Part shown: piece after piece, positions 25,344 through 36,174 of the stretch
Layout of the letters: every line of letters begins with the position of its first letter
Position numbering within the stretch: position 1 is the stretch's first letter
Source of the DNA: Cercis canadensis
Lineage: Eukaryota; Streptophyta; Magnoliopsida; Fabales; Fabaceae
DNA: 64,000 bases
NCBI GenBank assembly: GCA_003255065.1
Contig: QAOA01003368.1
Span: 69,145 to 133,144, forward strand
Direction of reading: 5' to 3'
Notes under the pieces: model-generated
Database searches by the model: none
What the model saw: the letters and a program-made list of their open reading frames with translations, nothing else
Told to the model about the DNA's origin: nothing
Made by a program: the position numbers and the translations under genes

Positions 25344-27492
25344 GACTGTTAGGTGCAATTCACATTCTATTTTCAAATTGAAATTTTTTACTTTATTTTC
25401 GTAGCACACTGTATTCTAGCATGAAGGAGAATAGATAACTTTTTATGTTTATGTTTTCCCCCTGTGAGGGCATGTGGCCTGGTTAGAGGCAATTAAACAT
25501 GATGACTGAGGAAAGAGGAAGTATGAGGCTAATCTCATTTTTTTGTTAATAATTGGAATGATGAATATCACTTACTTGGATTCAATGTTTAATCCATCTC
25601 TGTTCAATAATCTGATATTTGTATTTTTGGGCTTTAATTGTTGAACTCAAAGAGATGTCATCAGTATCTTATGGTTGCATTACAAACTTGCTGTATGTCA
25701 GTGGCTCTTTTACTGTCTGGTAGCTGATTCATGCCATAGGTAACCTGAGCCCAGTTACAGTTGCACAAAATGGTACCTCGTGTTTGTGGCATTACGTTGT
25801 GAAGATTGCTAAATAAAAAAAAATATGAACTTCAACAAGTTATACTCCTATTCTTTCCCTTGTTGGTGAATACCCAATTTGAATGTCTTGAATTGGAGTA
25901 CTGGACCAATGGGAAACTATAAGCTTGACTATAATTCTTTTGTTTGCTAAAAAATGAGTTTACGTATTGTGGACTTGCACTTAACTTTTCTTAACTATTG
26001 TGGTAACTTTGGTTTTCATTCTTCTTCTCTTCTAGAACTTGAGTAGGCTAACTTCGACATTATAATTGGTATCCTAACTTTAAGAGCTAAGAGTTATCAT
26101 CTACTAGGGTTAAATTTGATGATCCTTTTTTGGGAACAGTGAATGAGAAAATTAAGTAGTAGTTCCCTTCCTTCCTCCTTGCACCGGAACATGAGCAGAT
26201 CACAAAGGAAATATTTTGATATAATTAATTTTATAGATATTTGATGTTGATAAACCAGCAGAAAAGAGGCTTCAGCAGTAGTCTGGTACTGGTTGTGTTT
26301 TCTAGGAGTTTAATACACTCTGGAATGCTGAAAATCTGGCAAATACTCAATACTGGGTAGGACGGGTGGGATGGGAGAACAAGTTTGCTGCTTTGTGCTT
26401 GTGCTGTCTGTGAAATCCAGTACCGTTGAGTCGTGGATAATTAATGCTATAGTGGGTGGTGAACAAAAAGGACTTATAATGATAATAATTCACATTCCAG
26501 ATTCTTGATTGGATAAATATGCAGCAGCTGTTTTATCACTCTGCATATCATGACTCTTGCAGATTATGCAAGTTAAAGCATCACTCTTTGTTTTCCTTCC
26601 TTTACTAGCTGATTCTGTATCTCAGTTTGACTGCCATTTGAAATGATGAAGGTTTCTTATATATACCTGTTAGTAGTCACATTGTTCTTTATGTTGTTAT
26701 CTATGGTACTTGGGAATGGTTGTCTTCGTCAACTTAATTTATAAGAGTTGAAACACAAAATTCATTTGTAATAGCTGCATTGCAAGTTGATTACAATAAA
26801 GTGAAATTCAAACCATGTGATCAGATGTAAAATTCTTTTTGGTTTATACACAATTGCATTGCTGTGTGTTTATTAACATTCATCTATGCACTGTGTGCTG
26901 ACTTTTCTTTTGTATAATGATGCTTGCGTTTAAGTTGCAACTATATTGGTTTAGATTGATGGTCCCCATCTGGGACACCACCCTTACTTGTTCATCTCCT
27001 GATTTGAAACCTAAACCTTCACCTTTGAAGTGAATGGTTCCTGTAGATGGCTTGTGGTTTAGCTAACTACTCATATTGTTTCTTTGATCTATGTTGGTTT
27101 TATTTCTTTTTCTACTTCTAGATTTGATTCCTTTTCTAGCCTGGCGGTTCAGATATTCTGAGTCTTTGGATGCCAAAGGGTGTTTACACCTAAATCTCAT
27201 CTTCTGAATACCCCATAAGAATCACACTCTTAACTTGCCCTCATTTCTCTGGAATCACTCCGCAAGGTAAATAATTTATTTAGTGGGTAAATTTACCATG
27301 GGATTGTGTGGCCCAAGTCTTCATGAACACTGGATTCATCAAGGTCTCTTAATTGGGTACTGGAGACTCATCTTTATTGGAAAAGAATGAAGAAATAGAA
27401 TTTATCACTCAAAAAATAACAGTACTATGTGAAAGTCTCATGGTCTCTCTGCATTTGATGGATAGGGCCCTGTTTCTGTTCTCTGCTGCAAC
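25344..27492. other. 2.1-kb spacer between GCK gene and PHO1 copy 2
   Basis: It holds the GCK gene's 3' UTR at the left and the 3' UTR of the convergent PHO1 copy 2 at the right. Base composition is milder than in other spacers and no terminal-repeat element was found. No open frame looks coding. Confidence 0.45.
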
Positions 27493-30400
27493 CTACTCAT
27501 CCGTGTCCTCATCTTCGTCATAGTTGAAGGGTAGTGGCACAGACTTGAATGCACGATACTTGCCAACATTATTCAAATGCTCATTCTCCAGTCTGAAAAT
27601 TAGAATTTCCCAAAATCATGCATAAATAGTTAGCTTTTTCTCCATATGCAGACGAGGAAAAAAGAAAGAAAGAAAACAATGATGAAGGTATTAGTTACCT
27701 GAAGAAATTCCATATACCACGTCGAATGATCTCTAGACTGGAAAAGAGACTAATCATGGCCTGTCTATGGAAAAAGGAAAACTTGAAATTCAATATCGTC
27801 TGCAGCCAGGCAAATCTCAGCAACACATTTAGAACCTGCAAAATTAAAAAATTTCAGCAGAAGAAACAAAAATTCAGTATAAAACATACTTGAGAATTGT
27901 TATGTACATACCATGGCTACAAAGTATACACTTTTCTGAGGGATTATGAGTTTGTCTCTCAACCAGCGATTCTTGGAATGCCTTTGCAAAAGGCCCCAGT
28001 CAATTACAAGGTCCCAGTATGTAGAAAAAATTGCCGCAGCTATTGAGAAAATCCAGGCCAGCACCTGCCATCCCTTTCCCCCGTCAAGAGTGTGAGCTGT
28101 CCTTAGGCAAACAGCTACTATTGTGATGAAGTATTTCAACCCATTATATCCTTGCATTGGATCTTTCTCTTCGTAGAGTCGCCGGAGAGACTGATCACAG
28201 AAAGCGCAAGATAATTTAGGAGGAAAACATGCATTTTTCAATGAATAATTTGTGAAAGTTTAAATCTTTAAAGGATTTATACTTTTTCATTTCTAACAAG
28301 CATGGTGGTAAGTGTTGAGAAAAAATGGAGTAAGGTTTGGCACCTGAAGGAAACGAGACCAGTATGGAATAGCAGCTATAATGAAGGAAAATGTTTTGAA
28401 TATGGTGTCATCTTTGCAAGTGCTTTTTCTGTGTTTGAAATCTCCCGAACCATAATAGCAAATGTAGAACTCAAAACTTCTTAAGGCTTGCACCTGCATT
28501 CATAAACCAGGATCAATATGTTAGAGATTTCTCATGGTCATTGAAAGCTTAAAAGGATCAAATGGGATATGCACAAATCCCCCTTTTTTTTTAATTTTTT
28601 TTTTTTTACAAACCTGGCTAGTAAATTGATCTGCCAAGAAGAAATCTGGGAGTGTGACCTTGTAGAAAGGAGCACAGATGCAGTGAAACAGACAAGTGAG
28701 GAAGAAAACCCGGTTTGAGCAATAGATGACATTGAAGGGGCATAATAAAATAACAATCAAACTCTGCAGAGAAAGTAGTGAAATCATCAGGGTGCATTAT
28801 TACAAGTCAAATGCAATTACAAAGTCAATAGAGTGCAATAATCTTACAAGAAGCAAAATCAGAGGAAGAAGTTCAGTTAATGCTTTGTAATCTCGTGTCT
28901 TTGGATCTATCTGCATGTCAAGGTTTGCAAGGACACTGGATAGTGCCAATGCTGCAATGCCAAAACCCAGGAGGAGCACTTCCCTGTAGCCTAACTCTTT
29001 TCCTTTCTTGAAACCAAATATGAATGAGTAATTGACTCTGTATCGCCTCCAGAAGTATATATTAGCAGCATACATCAGAATGTGTAGCACTATGAATCCA
29101 AATAAGCTGCACAAAGAGTTCAACATGGTAAACTAGTTGTAGTTTTCTTTTCTCCCCCACAAAATGTAGGCTGAGGAATGGGTTTTTATCTATCTTTAGC
29201 ATGCTCTTTTATGCCAAAGCCTTTTGAATTTGACATCAGGATAAAGCAAAGGGCTATTGCTACATTGTACTGAAATTCAATTTCATTATGAGAATGGGAC
29301 AGAGTGGATCAAACTCATAATCACTTAATCAAAGAAGCTCTCATGTCATATTAAGAAACTAGTCATCCAAAAGTTTAAGATATTAGGTCCACACTTGGAA
29401 ATGAGTTTTTTTATCTATATGCATGTAACAATTCATTGGTATGAAATTAGCAAAAAAAATTAAATTAAATTAAAAATAAGAAAAGAAATCTTTGGATTGG
29501 GATGAGCTATATGTGGGGCTTTGAATAATGAACACTAAGTATTAAACCTGAACAAGTAAGTTACCTGTAAAGAGGGAACAAGGTTTCCATGTACTTGGTA
29601 GCCCCTTCATGTTTATCGATTTTACGGGTGCGGATGATCAGAATAAGGGCTACTAGTAGAGCTATTGTGCAGCCAGCCAAGAAACCTGAAAGATTTTATC
29701 AACAAACACAGTGAGGAGAAAGAAATCAACAGCAGAACTTTACATTGTTCTAAAAGGAATAAGTTAGAATTAGTTATACAAGAGCTAATTATTGTTTTCT
29801 TACCCATGGAAAATGTTATTCTATGTCTTTCTTTCTTTGCATTTGGTCTCAGGATTCTCATGCCTTTACTGCGATTCGAGTTGGAAAAATGCTTAATGTA
29901 TGATTTTTCAACCCTCTCTATAAGCTTGGCAACCTGCAAGCAAAAGTGATTGACAAGGAAATTAATGTGAGCGATTGAAAGAGCATTGAAAGTTCACTGA
30001 CATTCATTGAGAATAATGAAGCCACAGAATTCTCACCTCTTCATTGCTGCCAAAGTAGGAGTTGTCCACCATTCTCATGTAAGCTTTTGCTGCACCTCTT
30101 GATGTGATCTGCACCATAAATGGAAAGGAGGTAAGGGGGTAATTAAGCTTCATCTGTTTTCTTCTCTGCTTCTTGCTACAGAGAGAGGCAAGTGAACTTC
30201 AAGGGGTGAAGAAGAGTACCTTGTCATATTTCTTCATTATCTTAAAAAATGCCAATGTATTCAGAAAGCTGTTTCATTAACAAAAACACAAGTTTAGAAT
30301 AACGGAGATTCTATAATACTACGTAAGTATGTCATACTATACATGATGTGTCAAACATCTAAATTATTAGAGACAAATATTACAATCTCAACCGTTGGAT

Positions 30401-32031
30401 CAATTTAATAGCTACCAGAAATGTTAATCTAAATAAACTTTGTAAATTTAATCTAATAATTAATGAAAAATACAAAAAAAAAAACCTCATAAATTGTTCT
30501 TAGGTGCATGATTTAATTCTTCAAATTGAATTATTTTGTGTATCGTGTTCAAAGATGTGGTGAGGAAGTGACGTCGCCCGTGGTGAACTGATGACACAGT
30601 GAAAATGCACGCTACTGGTAAACACTTTTCCTGTTTTGGCATATATGGCTCCTGATCATACCCATATGAAAATTTTCCATTAGAAGCACTAAATCAGCAA
30701 AAAGCTCGCATTTTGTGGCAATTAACAGTGGCAACAGTCTCGGAAACCCAAAAACCAAAAGCGCAAGATAAAAGTAGAAGAAGACACGCACGCACTTCAA
30801 GCTACTTTAAACAACGGCTTTTCTTTCCCATTAAAGTGACAAGTGAAAATCCATATTCCTAACAGCTACAGAAGGAAGAAAGCTCTAAGATACATAGAAA
30901 GCGAGTATACCCATTTCATGTTGAATGCATGAGGCTATGGAAACAGAATCTGCTTTAGGTGAGGCAAAATGGGCAAGCCAATTTGGACGGTTTATTAGCA
31001 TATTCTTCTTACAGTTTAGGCATGAATGTGACAGAGAAAGCTGAAAAGAACAAAGGTTAATCACAAACAAATAATTTACATTTGGTTTTGAATTATGGGT
31101 CTTAGTGTGTAATTTTTGTATTCAAATGGGTATTACAATAATTTAATCCATTCTTTCTAGTAATCGAAAAACTTGAGACTTGTTAATGACAAAGCCACGT
31201 GTCTATTTTTTATTTGTTGTTTTTGTGAAATATGTCATACTATAATTATAGAAAAAATAGGTAAGAAACCTCCTTAGAATAAACATAAAGCAAATGCTTA
31301 ACAGAGTCAAACTAATGTTGTATTTGTAGCATAGCATCCATTATTACCTGTAGCTCTTTAGAAGCCGAAGTTTCTGGTAGAATTCAATAAAAGCCAGTTT
31401 GAGTTGTTGTTCAACTTTATTTAAATTTTTTCTGCTGAAATTTATCTCTGTTTGGTCTTGGTGGTTGAGGAATCCTTTTATAGTTGAACGAGGTGTCTCA
31501 AGAGTGTTGTTTATATGCACACGATTCAGTACTTCCAAATGAGCTGGTCTAACACGATTCTTGGGCTTCTGTTCTTGAACTTTCTGGTTGCTAGTTTGTT
31601 TCTCTTCATGTTTAGAATCACTTGATTGTTCTCCATGATGGGTGCTTTCCTCATCGATCGCTTCAATGACCGTGGAAACACTTCCTGTTCATGAAACCAA
31701 ACTAAGTTGTAAACTTAATTTTACTCTTCAGTTCACTGCCAAGTTTATTTGAGATGGTGTCAGTCCATTCATTTTCTGGATCAAATGTTGAAATATCAAA
31801 TAAGTATCATATATATATAGGGTGACGTTATTTTCGCAATCAATTTTGTTAATGTCATACTTTATTTAATGTCTAAATATAATATAAATTAATTTATTCT
31901 AATTTAATATAAAAAAAATTTAGTCAAAATTAATAACTTTACATATTAATTGAGGATAATTTAGTTTATATCATATTTAGATATTAAATAAAATGTGACA
32001 TTAATAAAATAGAGTACGAAAATAATGACTC

Positions 32032-32085
<54 letters not shown>

Positions 32086-33254
32086 GGTAGATCTGTTTTA
32101 AGTATGTGCTTATGCAAGTTTGAAATAGTCTAATTAAAAGGTTATATTACTTATTGCACAAGCTGTTTTTAACTTTTTATAAACTTGTCCACATGATCAA
32201 ATTGTTTTTTTGAGAAGCATTTATGATGCCAAATAAATGTTTATTTGAGTAAAAATTAAGTCCATCCAAATATGAACTTAGAACAATTTGGCTTTAATTT
32301 TGCACATGACTTGTCATACTTCCTACCCAATATTCTTTAAGGAATCAATCATTGTGAAAGCTTAATTTATTATATGAAAGTTCGAAACCGACTCTATTTC
32401 AAATACATCTCACACAGAAAGCCTTTTTAGTATTATTGATAAGTGATCACTATTTCAAAAGCTTATTGGTTATGAGATTATCATCCCAAAGTTTTTTTTT
32501 TTTTTTTTTTTTCTTATCTTAAACAAAAATCAACCATTTNTCCCAAAGTTTTTTTTTTTTTTCTTTTCTCTTATCTTAAACAAAAATCAACCATTTTGCA
32601 AATTCAATGCATTTAGAGGCTAATTAAGGCTCTATATTGAAAATTATAATTACTTCAAGTTGCAAACTTACTATTGAATTTGGCCCCTCTAGGTGTTGAA
32701 GCTGACAAGGCAGCAGTTGAAGCAGCAACATCAGAAGCAAGACGAGTCATCTCCACGGACCTATCAAACCCCAGTAGTGTTGAGTTCTCAACTTTGATCC
32801 TAAAAGCAATGAAAGCATCCATTTGCTTGTTCAGTGTATTCGCTTCCTTCCTCACCTCTTCCACCTTAGACCTGTAAAATTTTTCCGCTTTGTTAAACTC
32901 ATCATCAATTCTCCTAAAGTACACCAACTCGTATTCACCCCCTTCATCTGAAGCCATAAGAAAAGTAGTTTCATAGCTTTCAGAGCCATTTTTGTGAACT
33001 GAATTCACCATAATGGGTTGGTTCTCAATGTCCCTCTCGGATGGGCTAGCGGAATGGTGTTGTCTCTGTGTTAGACCACTGAAAGCTCTGTAGAGTGTTT
33101 GCTTTCGCTTTAGGCCTCTTGGGGTTGCAGCTGGCCAGTTTCTTTGCTTGAACCGTTGGATTTCCTTCAAAATGGTTTTTAGTTGATTGTAATCCATGTA
33201 TGCTTCTTGCCATTCCGGCACCATTTGCGCTGTGAATTCTTTCCCAAACTTCAT
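27493..33254 (-). CDS. PHO1-type phosphate exporter (SPX-EXS), copy 2
   Basis: Twelve exons on the minus strand join in frame into 788 residues: 33254-32672, 31684-31348, 30268-30220, 30108-30037, 29933-29804, 29685-29565, 29106-28848, 28763-28614, 28493-28344, 28190-27912, 27835-27699 and 27592-27493. SPX start: [20 protein letters not shown] then [13 protein letters not shown]. The linker is complete ([20 protein letters not shown]). The middle has [10 protein letters not shown] and [11 protein letters not shown], followed by membrane segments and EXS blocks ([16 protein letters not shown], [30 protein letters not shown]). Expected role: phosphate export regulated by inositol pyrophosphate binding to SPX. 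It is clearly paralogous to copy 1 but points toward it. The exon 28763-28614 spans two exons of copy 1 without an intron. A MITE and a long AT microsatellite lie in intron 1. Confidence 0.93.
31821..32032. mobile_element. MITE (212 bp), family member 1, in PHO1 copy 2 intron 1
   Basis: The ends are inverted repeats of about 75 bp: the left starts GGTGACGTTATTTTCGCAAT and the right, reversed, starts GGAGTCATTATTTTCGTACT. Both continue into TTAATGTCAYA..TTTATTTAAT and TCTAAATATAATATA-type words. It is related to the element at 43237-43510. The flanks are TA-rich, so a target duplication cannot be read. Confidence 0.68.
32037..32082. repeat. (AT)n microsatellite, 46 bp
   Basis: An uninterrupted AT/TA dinucleotide run immediately follows the MITE at 31821-32032, inside intron 1 of PHO1 copy 2. 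Confidence 0.95.
32490..32596. repeat. about 55-bp direct repeat joined by one N
   Basis: The words TCCCAAAG, a T-tract, CTTATCTTAAACAAAAATC and AACCATTT occur on both sides of the N at 32540, differing mainly in T-tract length. This is a probable assembly join. It lies in intron 1 of PHO1 copy 2 and does not affect coding. Confidence 0.8.
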
Positions 33255-33973
33255 TTTTGGCTCTTATAATTTAGTAGAAAAGAAGCAATATATATCAACT
33301 GTATTTTGATAGTTGATAACAGTGCACATAAGACAAGCACTTGAAAGGAAATAATGGATAGCAATGGAAGCCACAACGAAGAATGGTGCAAAATTAAGAT
33401 GCAGTTTAGTTATATATAGGCATAGGTTTAGTAAGAGAGTAAGAGGGAGACTTCTTCAGAAAGTGTTTGAAAACAGAAAATTCAGAGGGGACCTTCCATT
33501 GAAACAAAGGTAATCAATGCCTTAATGTTCTGTTGAGAAATACGTCAGTATTGGTGGGCTTCATTATTCATGCACGAGACATAAAGAAAATTAACTTTAC
33601 CTTCTGTACGTAAAAGTGGGACAGTGTACAGAAGCAGTCACGTTTGACAGAAGACTCAAAACAAGGGATGGATAATGGAACAACAAATGGTAAAAAACAA
33701 GGGGAGGTTGTAAGTAAAATAAGATGCTTTTCTAGGGCCAGTGATATTTCTGTCTGGTTCTTCTTGGAAAATAAGTAAATATGGATGCTATTGTATTTAG
33801 TTTCCAATAAGGCAAAACCACACACACATGGTTTTCATTCCTACTTGTCTATTTCTCTCCATAAATTTCTTACCTCTTTCCCTAGGTGGAAAGTTAACCA
33901 TTTACTACCTACCACACCTAGCAATGGGTCAACTTGGAAGTCAATGTGGGCTTATATGTAATTTAATTACCCT
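33255..33973 (-). promoter_or_regulatory. upstream region of PHO1 copy 2
   Basis: This is the 5' flank of the minus-strand PHO1 gene. A TATATATAGG run at about 33411-33421 in + orientation (CCTATATATA on the gene strand) could serve as a TATA box about 160 bases upstream of the ATG. That is inference from position only; no transcription start can be seen. No gene is recognised here. Confidence 0.35.
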
Positions 33974-34585
33974 TAAGGGAATGTTTCGTACAGATATTTT
34001 TTTTAAGTTTATTGAGAATTTTAATTTAAGAAAATAGGATTTTCATATTTAGAACAAATTTTTAAAAAGGTATTCACAAAAAATAAGATTCTTAAGAATG
34101 GTTTTAGAATAAATTAAGAATCTTAAAATTTTATGACATGAAAAACTTTTTTTCATATAAAAAACTATTATATCTACCATTACTTCTCACCTAAATTTTT
34201 TTTTTTATAGAAATAATTTCATTAGTTAGTACTACAACTCATAGACCTTATTTTTGTGAAGAAGAATAAAATATTAAATTTGGTATAATTTTTATATTTT
34301 AATTTTATTCAAAAAAATAAAAAAAAATGTATTTTTTTATATTATTTATTATACTTGGGTCTTGTAATAAAAATAATATATAATAATAATTTTTTAATCT
34401 AAATTTAAATAAAAATATTTTATAAAAATAACCTTTAAACAAAACATAAAAAATAAGATATTTTAATAAACGAATATTTAACTTTTTCATAAATATTTAA
34501 AGTTAATTAAATATAAATTATAATATTTTTAAAAATAATATTTTTTGAGAACAAAATTAAAATCTCGTTTCAAATACCACCTAAT
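33974..34585. mobile_element. AT-rich MITE-like repeat, copy a
   Basis: It begins with AAGGGAATGTTTCGTACAGA followed by a T-tract, and contains the word TTAATTAAATATAAATTATA. Both have counterparts in the repeat near 38400-38693 (AAGGGAGCGTTTGATATAAG on the minus strand; TTAATCAAACGTAAATTATA). The right end, near TCGTTTCAAATACCACCTAA, is poorly defined. No target duplication was confirmed. Confidence 0.45.
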
Positions 34586-34595
34586 AGAAATGACA

Positions 34596-34779
34596 AGCGG
34601 TCTTGTCACGTCATTTCTTGAGCATGACCTTTTGGTTTGGACGATGTGATTGCCCAGTCAAACCGTACATGTCCATGTGGGTTACATAGCGGTCTTGCCA
34701 CGTCATTTTTTGAGCATGTCCTTTTACTTTGAACGATGTGATTGCCCATTCAAACCGTACATGTCCATGTGGGTTACAG
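34596..34779. repeat. 92-bp tandem duplication
   Basis: Copies at 34596-34687 and 34688-34779 both start AGCGGTCTTG and end near CATGTGGGTTACA. They differ at a handful of bases (GTCACG against GCCACG; TTTCTTG against TTTTTTG), and no N is present. It lies in non-coding DNA; the composition is less AT-rich than the surroundings. Confidence 0.88.
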
Positions 34780-36174
34780 AGCAGCTTTAACTTTACGTAT
34801 TAATAGCAAAGGGCGAAAAATTTACATAATTACTAGAGTATTGCCAAATACACATGTTTTCTATGCATACCTAGCATCCAAATTAATTTAATTAAACCTA
34901 CACTAGACATATTTTAACTCTTTTCGTATGGGTCATGTTGAAATGAAATTATTTTCCAGCTTTCCTTACCTCTTCTAATCTAGGCCATTTAATTTATTTT
35001 TTTGTTGATATGATTCAGATTTTATATAACTTTTTTTGAGTGATGGAATAAACATTTATTGATCATATTGTTTTACACCAATGTACCTAACTAATTCTGC
35101 AAATATCATTTCGCTAATCACTTCGGCTTAACGTGTGATTATAGTTTATGCTGTTGATTGGCATATGGATACAAAAAAACCTTACTCTAAAACTCTAAAA
35201 TTGATAATTCGTATAGAAGAGATAAAATGTACATATGAGCCAATTAATATTTAATCATGTCTCAAAAATATATTCTACTAATCTTTAATAACTCTTTTTA
35301 TAAAGCTAATCATATCCCAATTTCTTTTATTTTTTGGTTTTTCATCGGTGTTCGGGTTTCGCCCGACTAATCTGGTTACTAGTCGGGAAGAATCACAAAG
35401 ATGACAAAGCTTTCTCAACAAATACAGTTGCATACCCAAGATCTCGAACCCGAGACTTTTAGTTAAGTTAAAACATCCTTTTACTAAATGATCTATACAC
35501 TTGTTGATAAACATAATATTTTAGAGAGTTTCTTTTATGACATAACAAAAATAAGGGGAATTATTTAGTAGGAACATACCATTTTATTTTACATATATAT
35601 GCTAGAATTCCATATTGATCTCATCCTCAGCCCAAACACTGCATTTTATTTACATATGCATGGATATTAGGGGACGTTTAGTACAAATATATTTTTTTTT
35701 ATTTCTTAAAAATCATAATTTTAAAAACTTAGACTCATGTTTAGTACAGACTCTAAACAAATATTTCTAGACAGAAAGGATTCTTAGAAACAAATTTTAG
35801 GCAAATTTTTTACAAAATAAATCTCATGGGAGTGGTATTCTCATATTCTCATGACATAGGAAACTTTGATAAAATATAAAAAGTCTCTTTTGCCTCTGTC
35901 CTTATCCCTGTAAATCGTACTCGCGAATTTGCCTCTCCGTCTCCATGACGCAGCTACGCAGGAGAAGGAGGCTTCTTCAGCGACCACCGCCTCCATTCCT
36001 CACATCCGACCACCACCTCTTGCTTCCCCTTGGGTTCAATCACTCCATTTTTCAGGTACGTTTCCAGGTCTGCTTTCCGAAGAATTTTTATCATCATCTG
36101 TATTTTGATGTTTATTGTTGATTTCTCTTTTCAAATCAAGGTCCTCTTCGAAAGAACCAGATTTAGCCGAGTAG
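34780..36174. other. spacer with repeat remnants before the chimeric locus
   Basis: An element end like copy a (GGGGACGTTTAGTACAAATA plus T-tract) starts at about 35669. A further repeat-like stretch lies at about 35330-35470. From 35890 the composition becomes CT-rich, like a 5' leader, with an open segment from the ATG at 35946 to a GTACGT donor at about 36056. I could not connect that segment in frame with the next exon. Confidence 0.4.
35669..35880. mobile_element. AT-rich MITE-like repeat, copy b (end only)
   Basis: It starts GGGGACGTTTAGTACAAATA followed by T-tracts, matching the end motif of the repeats at 33974 and 38693. It also shares an ATGACAT.GAAA.CTTT word with copy a. The right boundary is uncertain. 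Confidence 0.35.
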
